NCBI RefSeq assembly: GCF_015687175.1
Contig: NZ_JADPQG010000002.1
Span: 310,001 to 374,000, forward strand
Length of the DNA stretch: 64,000 bases
Reading direction: 5' to 3'
DNA from: Reinekea sp. G2M2-21
GTDB lineage: Bacteria > Pseudomonadota > Gammaproteobacteria > Pseudomonadales > Natronospirillaceae
Positions 34,077-42,142 of this stretch are shown one piece after another. Numbering within the stretch: the stretch's first letter is position 1; each line of letters opens with the position of its first letter. The notes beneath the pieces were generated by a model that had not been told where the DNA came from, ran no database searches, and saw only the letters and a list, made by a program, of their open reading frames with translations. A program made the position numbers and the translations under genes.

Positions 34077-35524
34077 TTCCAAAACCTGGGCGACAGAAAG
34101 ATCAATAAGGCCAGAAACTCCAGTCGCCCCATCAACATGGCCAAACACAACAACAGTTTGGCGGTTTCACCCAGTGTTGTGAAATTGCCCGCGGGGCCGA
34201 TGATATCGCCAAAGCCGGGGCCGACGTTCATCAACGCGGTGATGGTCGAGGTGAGCGACGTGACAGGATCGAGTCCGGTGAGCGACAACGCAACACTAAA
34301 CACCATAAGACTGATCAAAACCATAAACACATAGGCCAGGGATGCGGACAGAACGCCTTCACTGACCGGTCGGTCGTTATACCGGCGCGGATAAAGGCCA
34401 GACGGGTGCAGAGATTTGAACATACCTTCGCGCATGGTCAGTGACAGCAACTGAAAACGGAACAGTTTGATGCCTCCGCTGGTCGAGCCTGAGCAAGCCC
34501 CAGAGAACATCAGAAAAGCGAACACCACCAGCGGAAAAGAGCCCCAAAGAGTGTAGTCCTCGGTGGCAAAACCGGTGGTGGTGACGATCGAGACGACATT
34601 AAACGCGGTGTGGGTAAAAACCGCAAAGGACAACTGATCTTCATGCTGCCAGAACCGGAACAGCGTAATGCTGAGCGTCGAAATAGCCACCACTTTGAAA
34701 AACAGCTGCACCTGACTGTCTTTAAACACCAATGGCTTTTTGGATTTCAGCGAACTAACGTACAGCAGATATGGAATGCCACCCATAAACATATAAAGAG
34801 AACCGGCCCAGACCAGGCTGAGTTTGTCATTAAACTGCCCAAAGGAGGCATCCGAGGTTGAGTAGCCACCGGTCGCAACCGTGGTGAATGCGTGATTAAC
34901 AGCATCAAAGAAACTCATGCCCAGTATCCAGAAGGTGAGTATCGCAGCAATGGTGATAAACACATACACCAGGCCAATCTGCCGGGAAACAGCGCCAATA
35001 CGGTTATTTTGATGATAGGACCATTCCGACGATTCCGTTTGGAACAGTCGCATGCCACCGATTTTCAGAAACGGCAACACCGCTACAGCCATCAAAATAA
35101 TGCCAATACCGCCGACCCATTGAATCAGGGAGCGCCACAACAACAGCGGCGGAGGGATTTTTTCGATGCCGGTGATGATCGTAGATCCGGTCGTGGTAAC
35201 ACCGGACACGGACTCGAACAGGGCATCGACAAAACGCATGTCATGCAGCCCGAAATAAAAAGGCAGGGCACCGGTCAGACAAAGCAGCCCCCAGTTGATG
35301 GTGGTGACGTAAAACATCGGTTTAGAGCCGACTCGCGGCACCGCGCCCCGACCGAGCATCATTAACACCACAGACAACACAATACACACCGAACCACTGA
35401 TGAAGAGTCCCTGCATTGACCGATGATCTTCGTGGGCGAAAGGTACCATCACCAAAAACATCATCACCGCCCAAATAAACATGGTAAAGGAAGCGACTTT
35501 AAGTGAAGGTCGGAGGGCGTTCAT
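34070..35524 (-). CDS. trkH: Trk-type potassium uptake protein, TrkH
   Basis: 484 residues from the ATG at 35524 (a longer frame to 35563 lacks support). Ten or more membrane segments include four selectivity-filter loops: SVSGVTTTGSTII, FTTVATGGYS, VVSIVTTTGFAT and TALMNVGPGFGD, each with the conserved glycine. It is the ion-translocating subunit for K+ (or Na+/K+) uptake and would need a TrkA-type subunit, which is not in the window. It heads a three-gene overlapping operon with a KdpD-like kinase and KdpE-like regulator. Confidence 0.94.
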   Translation of the reverse strand: MNALRPSLKVASFTMFIWAVMMFLVMVPFAHEDHRSMQGLFISGSVCIVLSVVLMMLGRGAVPRVGSKPMFYVTTINWGLLCLTGALPFYFGLHDMRFVDALFESVSGVTTTGSTIITGIEKIPPPLLLWRSLIQWVGGIGIILMAVAVLPFLKIGGMRLFQTESSEWSYHQNNRIGAVSRQIGLVYVFITIAAILTFWILGMSFFDAVNHAFTTVATGGYSTSDASFGQFNDKLSLVWAGSLYMFMGGIPYLLYVSSLKSKKPLVFKDSQVQLFFKVVAISTLSITLFRFWQHEDQLSFAVFTHTAFNVVSIVTTTGFATEDYTLWGSFPLVVFAFLMFSGACSGSTSGGIKLFRFQLLSLTMREGMFKSLHPSGLYPRRYNDRPVSEGVLSASLAYVFMVLISLMVFSVALSLTGLDPVTSLTSTITALMNVGPGFGDIIGPAGNFTTLGETAKLLLCLAMLMGRLEFLALLIFLSPRFWKW

Positions 35525-35736
35525 AACTACTGCCGAGTCTGTAAAACGGTAAATGATAGTCAAAGCCGGGGTAATCTATCCGTAATGAAAACGCCCAAGG
35601 TATAAGGAAAGCGTAATTTTTTGAGAATGACCGATGACAGTGGTCGTAGCCAACCGGCCTTACTTTAGCAAGTTGACCTTGGCTGTAAAGCCGTTTTCAA
35701 TGCGATGTGCATCGAGAAACGGTTGTGTTGGTGACC

Positions 35737-35762
35737 AAAAAAAAGCGGCCCGTGAGCCGCTT
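35737..35762 (-). terminator. Rho-independent terminator of the M6 protease gene
   Basis: Read on the minus strand, the stem AAGCGGC/GCCGCTT (7 pairs, 6-base loop) is followed by a run of eight U. It lies 24 bases downstream of the M6 protease stop codon. Confidence 0.85.
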
Positions 35763-35785
35763 AGACAATTTATAGAATCAACACA

Positions 35786-37990
35786 TTACTGCACTGGCGA
35801 TATCTTCACTTTCATAAAGTTACCCTGAGCGCTGGTGTTGTGGATATAAATCTCAGTACCGGTCTTAGGCACCATCACGCTGGCGTAGGGGTTCGCCGCC
35901 GTCCAGTAGTCGTACAGGTCGTTAAAGGCCCGAGCACCTGGCAATGATGGATGGTAAGAGGCTTCACTGTTCCAATGCAGCGTTAACGCGTCGGTATCTT
36001 CAATGGAGAAGGTCGAGTCATACGACTGAATACGAGGACGCCACAGACCGCCGTCGGCGCGGTACATCGGCTCTGGATGCGCATCCACTGGCAAGATCAG
36101 ACCACCACCAGGGTGCGCACTGACGTTGTTGTCTGTGTATGACGTATCCCAGTATGACACCAGCAAACCATCCTGATACGGGAAGCGTTCAACCCAATCG
36201 CCCAATTGGTCCTGGAAGCCGAAGTTGTACGGACCCAATGCCAAGTTGGCATCAAAACCACGGTAAACACGGTTTTCCGCCAGGTAAGCGTTGAAGTAAG
36301 CACCCGATTCCGTACCGGTACTGGTGCGGAAGCCTTCCAATGTCCAGCCTTCATCCATTTCAGCGCCGTAAACCGGACCCATACCGATCTGAATATTATC
36401 AACCATGAAGCCTGGCTCAACGTAAGCACCATCGGTCCAGTAACGGAAGCCAAGCAGTACATCACCGGTATAAGCAGACAGATCCGCCGTCAAGGGTACC
36501 CAAGCTCCGCCGGTAGATCCCATAATGCCCCAGCCGAAGTTCTGACCATTTGGATCATCCATGGTTGAGTGATCGGTTTGCAGATTTTCCCAGGTTGCTC
36601 CGCCGTCGGTAGAAATTATGACGTAGGCGTAATCCCAGTCGACTTCGATGGAGTAGTTCACCATGGCATACAGAGTTTCGCTACCGGTTAAGGTTGCGGA
36701 GGCGTACATACGGTTATCCAGGTCATCACCTGCGCCGCTGTAATAGAACTTTTCACCTTCATAGGGTGAGCCGATTTCTTCCGTTACCAGCTTGTCCGGC
36801 AAGACCACAAACACCCCTTGAGCAGCATGCTTAGTGGTGGCTTCAGCAGGCCCTAACTTATGCTCAGAAGCTTCTCCGGCAAAGGCAACCTCATAGTTGT
36901 ACCAACCTAGTTGGAATTTCTCCCAGCCACCCATGTGACCCGGCATTGAGCCGATGTCCGAGGTGCCATTGTTGAGCCACGATCCTGAACTCATCAGTGT
37001 CCAAAAGCCGGTTGAGTTTTCACCACCGCCAGTGTCGTACAGGTCTGGCAGGCCATGGTCGTGTGCAAACTCATGGGCAAATACACCAACACCCCCGTTT
37101 TCTGGTTCGACGGTATAGTCACCTATCCACAATCCGGTACCCGGTATTTCGACACCACCCAACAGGTTACCTGCAGGGCCTTCGCTGCCGATGCCACCGA
37201 AGCGAGCATACCAACGGTGTGACCAAATGGCGGCACCACCTAACACGCCACCACCGGCTTCTTCACCTTCGCCGGCGTGAACTATCTGGAAGTGGTCAAT
37301 GTAGCCATCTGGCTCATCAAAGTTGCCGTCACCGTCGTAATCGTATCGGTCCCAGACGTCGTATTTGGCCATTTCTGCCGCAATTTCAGCGTCGGACATA
37401 CCACTTGCGGCCATTTGGTTATACCACCCGGTCACGGAATCTTCGATCAGGTTCCACACGCCACCGGAAATATCGTCATCGTATTCCTGCGCATTGCCTG
37501 GAACGGTAATCCAGTCGGTCACGTCACCATCCACGGTGTAACGATTGGACGACTGTTCAATGTAGTAATTACGCATGGAATTCGCACCCGGAGCTTCATT
37601 GAACAGAATGTTCATAAAGTGATCACGCGAGAAGTCTTCGGTCCATATCGTCGAGTTATTTACCGACCGGTCCGGTTGCGGGATGCTGTTATGAGCCAGG
37701 TTGTTGAACTCGGTCAGCACGGTCCAGATGAGGTCCTCTCCTTCGCGTTCCAATTCGACAAATTGTCCGCGCGCGACTTCATGGGTTTTGCCAAAAGCGT
37801 TGCCTTTTAACTTGGCCTCCAGTGCTTTGGCTTTCAATGCATTTTGTTTTTTTCCGAGGGGGTGTTCTTTGACATGGCCCTTCTTATGTCCATGTTCACC
37901 TGAGGTATTACTGGCTAGAACCATCGCCGGTGCCACTACGGATAGGGTTAGGGCAACGGCCAGGCTTTTCTTGAGGAATTTTGACTTCAT
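35786..37990 (-). CDS. Immune inhibitor A-type (M6) secreted metalloprotease
   Basis: 734 residues. Signal peptide at about 1-26 (MKSKFLKKSLAVALTLSVV). The mature protein has a propeptide-like basic stretch (KKGHVKEHPLGKKQN), then the metalloprotease domain with the zinc motif HEFAHDHGLPDLYD (His306, Glu307, His310) and DYDGDGNFDEPDGYIDHFQIVHAGEGEEAGGG, which is typical of InhA/PrtV-like M6 enzymes. The C-terminal half (about 410-734) is beta-rich with MAM/carbohydrate-binding-like segments, as in VIIs/Vibrio PrtV. It is a single gene with its own terminator. Confidence 0.93.
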   Translation of the reverse strand: MKSKFLKKSLAVALTLSVVAPAMVLASNTSGEHGHKKGHVKEHPLGKKQNALKAKALEAKLKGNAFGKTHEVARGQFVELEREGEDLIWTVLTEFNNLAHNSIPQPDRSVNNSTIWTEDFSRDHFMNILFNEAPGANSMRNYYIEQSSNRYTVDGDVTDWITVPGNAQEYDDDISGGVWNLIEDSVTGWYNQMAASGMSDAEIAAEMAKYDVWDRYDYDGDGNFDEPDGYIDHFQIVHAGEGEEAGGGVLGGAAIWSHRWYARFGGIGSEGPAGNLLGGVEIPGTGLWIGDYTVEPENGGVGVFAHEFAHDHGLPDLYDTGGGENSTGFWTLMSSGSWLNNGTSDIGSMPGHMGGWEKFQLGWYNYEVAFAGEASEHKLGPAEATTKHAAQGVFVVLPDKLVTEEIGSPYEGEKFYYSGAGDDLDNRMYASATLTGSETLYAMVNYSIEVDWDYAYVIISTDGGATWENLQTDHSTMDDPNGQNFGWGIMGSTGGAWVPLTADLSAYTGDVLLGFRYWTDGAYVEPGFMVDNIQIGMGPVYGAEMDEGWTLEGFRTSTGTESGAYFNAYLAENRVYRGFDANLALGPYNFGFQDQLGDWVERFPYQDGLLVSYWDTSYTDNNVSAHPGGGLILPVDAHPEPMYRADGGLWRPRIQSYDSTFSIEDTDALTLHWNSEASYHPSLPGARAFNDLYDYWTAANPYASVMVPKTGTEIYIHNTSAQGNFMKVKISPVQ

Positions 37991-38599
37991 AAGTACTTCC
38001 TGTTTTTTATAGTTATTAAATTCCGTTTACTCTCTTATACCGGCTTGAAACTCAACGTCTCATCAGCTTGATGGACGACAACTTGAGACAGCATCCACGC
38101 CATCCTGAGCAAACCCGCCCATGACCTTGTGAGTCACGAGCTGGATTAACCTAACACCAATCTCAACCCCAATTGAATTGATTATTCTGCAATCGAATTG
38201 CAACTCAACGTTTCGTTATATGCAACATTAGCGATAGCTCAGCTTTTGCGCCCGTTTGTGACGCAATAAACCGGTCAATAAAACGTCCGTTTTTTTTTAA
38301 GGGCAACTCTGACTAATTCAAATCACCTCAGTCCTATCAGATTGAAGGATGAGTGGGGCGTGTGTTGCAGGGACTGGCGAGTCCTTTTCAAACCACACAA
38401 CGAAGCTCAGTCATCGATCTGAAGGACCCGGAGGGCGGGGCTGAAATGGCAAATTTCGTTGTTAAGTTCTTTGCCAAGCTAATGAATAATGCCTGCAGAA
38501 CTTGCCTCTCATTTTGCGAATTTCTTCACCCGCGGAGGTAGATAGCAATTATTCAGAGTTGCTTTAATTCGAAATAAAAGGCGTGTTCGACAAGGTTAA
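37991..38599. other. Long intergenic stretch, no gene recognised
   Basis: About 610 bases with short frames only. The part next to 37990 should contain the protease promoter. AAAACGTCCGTTTT followed by a T run at about 38281-38298 is a small stem with U tract on the plus strand, but there is no plus-strand gene before it to terminate. A 62-codon plus-strand frame (38353-38541) has no convincing start or composition. Confidence 0.3.
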
Positions 38600-39358
38600 T
38601 CAGTAGTTCAGGCCATACTTGCTGAGAATAGCGAGTTGCTCATCGCGCACCGAATCCAGCGCTTGTTGAAATGCTCTGACAACGGCCGGATCCACAGCCT
38701 GACTGAAGGCAAAATAGCCCTGACTATTACGTGTCGTCGCTAGAACGACAAATGGAAAGTCTCTAAAATCCTCGGTTTTCCGAATAACCCCGAAGGGAGA
38801 GTCCGCCACCGAAAACAACTGTTCTCGTTTATTCAACAGCATATGAAACAGCGTCGTATTGGAATCGACTAACTCTATTTTGGTTTCTGGATAGCCCAAC
38901 TCTTGCATAGCGTATTGGGTCACGTCAGATTTCACCGCAACCACCGGTAAATCATGCTCGGTGGCCGGATCATAACGGTCAATGCCGCTGTCACCGTAGG
39001 TGACTAAAAAGGTGCGACTGGCGTGTGTCGGACCCGCCCACTGAAACAGGTTTTCCCGCGCGGACGTTCGCGACATGGTAAACAGCATACCGGGGCGGTC
39101 TGTTTGCAACAGGTGATAAGCACGAGACCAAGGCAGAACTTCGATGTCAGGAAACGGCACACCAAGCTTGGTGTAGACCAAATGCAATATCTCCGCAGAC
39201 GCGCCGGTTAACTCACCGTTTTCGAGATAATTTAACGGTGGATAATCTTCGGTCATCACGGTCAATTGGGTGAGCATATCTGGCAGCTCATCCGCTTGTG
39301 CCAGGCAACTCCAGCAAAGCAAAGCAACACGCAGCAGGTACTTCAAGGCCAACTCCAT
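38600..39358 (-). CDS. Periplasmic solute-binding protein, family 3
   Basis: 252 residues from the ATG at 39358; the TTG three codons upstream is less likely. Signal peptide ends near QADELPDML. The domain shows LTVMTEDYPPLNYLENGELTGASAEI, LPWSRAYHLLQTDRPGMLFTMSRTSARENLFQWAGP and YFAFSQAVDPAVVRAFQQALD, the fold of amino-acid ABC binding proteins. No ABC permease is next to it; such orphan proteins in marine gammaproteobacteria are common and may be decoys, sensors or partners of remote systems. Confidence 0.85.
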   Translation of the reverse strand: MELALKYLLRVALLCWSCLAQADELPDMLTQLTVMTEDYPPLNYLENGELTGASAEILHLVYTKLGVPFPDIEVLPWSRAYHLLQTDRPGMLFTMSRTSARENLFQWAGPTHASRTFLVTYGDSGIDRYDPATEHDLPVVAVKSDVTQYAMQELGYPETKIELVDSNTTLFHMLLNKREQLFSVADSPFGVIRKTEDFRDFPFVVLATTRNSQGYFAFSQAVDPAVVRAFQQALDSVRDEQLAILSKYGLNY

Positions 39359-39367
39359 TGCAGGCAA

Positions 39368-40312
39368 GTCTCTGCAGTTTAGCCAAAAAACGAATTTGTG
39401 CCTGTTTTCTGAATAGCGCCAAAACCCTTACGCTGTTTGAATTGGAAGGAGACAGACTGGCGTTATTGCGAGCATTCATGCAGCGCATCTGAATTGACCG
39501 ATGAAACGACCTATCGTGACGATTGAGTCACCGTACCCCGAATGGCACGCACTTATACTTGTTTAATGGAACTGGCATCAATGCGTAACTTAGTTTCACG
39601 GAGATTTTTTTGCTTGTGACTAAATCTGTTTCGAAGACTATGGTTTCGTTTTTATCCAAAAGATCTTTTGGGGGATTTTTCTTTCCAAGGGGAGATCCCC
39701 TTGATCCGGCCTTCACCAGAGGTGAAGTCGTAAAAATCGAATCGAAGCCCATTGGGGCTTCGCTTTTAATCGATTTTAACCCCCCCCTTTTGTCGCCCGC
39801 TTTGGTGCTCTGCCATGCCATACACGTTCTTCGAAGGGTCGCTTGAGCGTGCATCCCTGCACGCGCGGCGCTTCCAAGGGCATCCGTGCCCTTGAATCCG
39901 TTGCGATGTGTCCGTCATGTCAGCCAAAGCAGACGCGACGAAACAGTCATTTACACCAGTCCTTGGCGAATAGAATTTTGAGGTTGGTCAAGCAGCGATG
40001 CTTGAACAAGTGACCCGGAAATGGCGGTCCGACGTTTCGGTGGTCGTCGCGAACTACCTGTCGATAACGGAATTGAGAAGTGTGACCAATCGTTTGTGGC
40101 GGCGACTGGGATTGCTAAGGACCACGCGAGAGTCGTCGGACCGGCTTGGCCCATATCGGTGAAAAACTCCCAGTGAAACCATATCATTAGTTCAAACTAA
40201 TGCTGAAAAAAACAAACTGCATTTGTTTAAGTAAGTACCATTCACTGTACCCCGCCTGGTTTGAGCCGACGCCGAGCGGGGATTATTCGAGAAGGGGCAC
40301 AATACCGTTAGT
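39368..40312. other. Long non-coding stretch holding repeat copy A
   Basis: About 945 bases without a supported gene. It holds the structured repeat copy A (39640-39937, described separately). Right of it, about 39950-40190, a 78-codon minus-strand frame (ending near GLV) has a protein-like look but no ribosome site, and seems to be part of the same kind of translated non-coding sequence. The left part (39368-39600) is the upstream region of the solute-binding protein gene. Confidence 0.35.
39640..39937. repeat. Structured intergenic repeat, copy A
   Basis: A multi-stem element homologous to 56451-56665. It includes stem 1 (CAAGGGG/CCCCTTG, 39686-39703), a small stem CTTCACC/GGTGAAG (39711-39727), a large palindromic insert (39731-39778), stem 2 GCGTGCA/TGCACGC (39847-39864), stem 3 CAAGGGCA/TGCCCTTG (39875-39894), then the conserved AATCCGTTG and GTCAGCCAA-GCAG. 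Stems 2 and 3 have the loop motif CATCC-TG. The plus-strand frame across it (39610-39846) is probably not a gene. Confidence 0.8.
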
Positions 40313-40846
40313 TTACGACCACTGCTTAGAACTCTGCTTATTGAAAACGTCTTTTACTTTCTGCAAGGTCAGAGCCTGAGTCGCAGTCATTGGGCCATCT
40401 ACTTCCGCGGCCTGATGTATCAGCGACAATAAGCTATTAATTTGGTCTTCAGTAAACTCAGCTTTGACGTTAGCTAAAATATTTTCAACGTGTTCGTGCA
40501 CATTGCTATGCACTTGCTTTAACAGAAAAGTACTTGATCCAAAAAGCTGCGTAGCATCGTCATCGGACATTGAAAAGGTGTCTTTGAAGGTGTCTATCGC
40601 AAAACGCTTCTGTTCTCGCGACAGATCACCTTCTTGTTGCAAAGTGCCTACAATGAGAACGGCTGCTGCCTCCATGGAATTATGAAGGTTGTACAAAGGT
40701 ACCTGTTGGTATTTTTGTCGCCACTTTCGACGATGAGCCCATGCAAAAGGATTTAACCAACCCAAATCCAATCCGCCACGTTGCAAGGAGTTAAGCGCCC
40801 ACAAAAGCCCTCCGATTGCCGTTATGAGTCCTATCAATATATGCAT
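40313..40846 (-). CDS. TerB-like protein with an N-terminal membrane segment
   Basis: 177 residues from the ATG at 40846. One hydrophobic segment (HILIGLITAIGGLLWAL), a basic AHRRKWRQKY region, then an all-helical domain of about 120 residues: SMEAAAVLIVGTLQQEGDLSREQKRFAIDTFKDTFSMSDDDATQLFG and EFTEDQINSLLSLIHQAAEVDGPMTATQ have the paired helix and D-G-x-(I/M) pattern of TerB/DjlA N-terminal domains, which are metal-associated. Role unknown; single gene. Confidence 0.75.
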   Translation of the reverse strand: MHILIGLITAIGGLLWALNSLQRGGLDLGWLNPFAWAHRRKWRQKYQQVPLYNLHNSMEAAAVLIVGTLQQEGDLSREQKRFAIDTFKDTFSMSDDDATQLFGSSTFLLKQVHSNVHEHVENILANVKAEFTEDQINSLLSLIHQAAEVDGPMTATQALTLQKVKDVFNKQSSKQWS

Positions 40847-41102
40847 CTCACTGTCCCTACTTAGAATGAGGCAGGCGATTCTAATCAATTTGATCGTTTA
40901 AGACTATACCAGAACCACGAAATACCCCTCCCATTCCCCTGGGGTAAAAACGGTGCATTTTCCCGGACACTTGAAATACAACCCTCTCGCTACGGCCAAA
41001 TTTTGGTTACATAGGCTGGCGCCTTAAACCTGAGCGCACCGCTTTCTAAAACCAGAACAAAAAAATCTTTGCTGGCGGCACTCAATTTTTGAATACGGAG
41101 AT

Positions 41103-41927
41103 ATGAAAATGAAATTGTCACAAGCCATCATTGCGTTGGGTCTGAGTCTATCGGCCATCGCCGCGCAGGCGGAGCCTATTGAACTCAATAAGGTCGACAA
41201 CCGCATGCATTCCAAATACGGTTTTTCCTGGCAAACCATTGAAGTCGAAGCCATTGTCGATAATCTGGCGTTTGACAAATCGGTACAGCTTTACTTTGAA
41301 GACGAGACCCAGAATTGGGTCACTGCCGACATGACCTACCAGGGCGACGCCGGTCCGGGCAAAGAAATCTGGAAATACAATGTATCACGCACCATTACCG
41401 GACCTTATTCCAATAATGCGCCACTGGATCTACGTTTTGTTTTGAAGTATGACGTAAACGGTCAGACCTATTGGGATAACAACGACGGCCAGAATTACTT
41501 AGTCACAGCTGGCAGTGGTGAATACTCACCGAAACCGATTGTGTTAAACAGCGCCTATGCGCATGCGCCATACGACTACAACTACAATGGCAACACCGGT
41601 CATGTAAATGGTTACTTCAATGCGCAATTCATCCTGCAAAATCTCGGCTACTCGAAAGATGTCGAAGTGCATTACACTTTCGACAACTGGGTGCACAAAT
41701 ATGTGGCAGCGGCACAGTTTACATCGGGTGTTTTCGAAGGCTACTCCTATGTAACCTACCCTAACGCCAACAATGCGGAAGTGTGGACCTTCTACACCAA
41801 CGGTAGTGAAGCGCAAAGCACGACAGCAAATACGGTAGAGTTTGCGGTGAAATATACAGTGGAAGGTGCGACCTATTGGAATAACAACAATGGCGCAAAC
41901 TTCAAAGTGCCAGTGGTGTATAATTGA
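41103..41927 (+). CDS. Secreted protein with two tandem CBM21-like modules
   Basis: 274 residues: signal peptide (about 1-23, ending AAQAEP), then two similar domains of about 115-130 residues. Each ends with the same motif: RFVLKYDVNGQTYWDNNDGQNYLV (module 1) and FAVKYTVEGATYWNNNNGANFKV (module 2), which is the hallmark of CBM21/CBM53 starch-binding domains. There is no enzyme domain. A good ACGGAG lies 7 bases before the ATG, and a strong terminator follows. It could capture starch or glycogen at the cell surface (inference). Confidence 0.85.
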   Translation: MKMKLSQAIIALGLSLSAIAAQAEPIELNKVDNRMHSKYGFSWQTIEVEAIVDNLAFDKSVQLYFEDETQNWVTADMTYQGDAGPGKEIWKYNVSRTITGPYSNNAPLDLRFVLKYDVNGQTYWDNNDGQNYLVTAGSGEYSPKPIVLNSAYAHAPYDYNYNGNTGHVNGYFNAQFILQNLGYSKDVEVHYTFDNWVHKYVAAAQFTSGVFEGYSYVTYPNANNAEVWTFYTNGSEAQSTTANTVEFAVKYTVEGATYWNNNNGANFKVPVVYN

Positions 41928-41952
41928 TCGGTCTTTGATTTATAATCATTTC

Positions 41953-41986
41953 AACCCACAGTCGACATAGGTCTCTGTGGGTTTTT
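41953..41986 (+). terminator. Rho-independent terminator of the CBM21-like gene
   Basis: AACCCACAG/CTGTGGGTT makes a 9-base stem with a 13-base loop, followed by a run of T. It lies 25 bases after the stop codon. Confidence 0.85.
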
Positions 41987-42142
41987 GTTGATACCCCCAT
42001 TCATTTTTTAGACGAGTACCAAACTATCACTGCCAGTGATGCTGAATAATCTAAAAGATCACTTTCGACAATTCGCGACTGACAACGCAACCAAATACCG
42101 GAACAATTAGCGTCATTTTTGCGGAACCCTTTGTGGGAAATT

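Noticed and set aside
39610-39846. 78-codon plus-strand frame as a gene
   Set aside because: It is a translation of the structured repeat copy A; copy B has similar sequence with a different frame and the stems explain the sequence better.
39950-40190. 78-codon minus-strand frame as a gene
   Set aside because: No ribosome site and composition like translated non-coding sequence; it borders the repeat.
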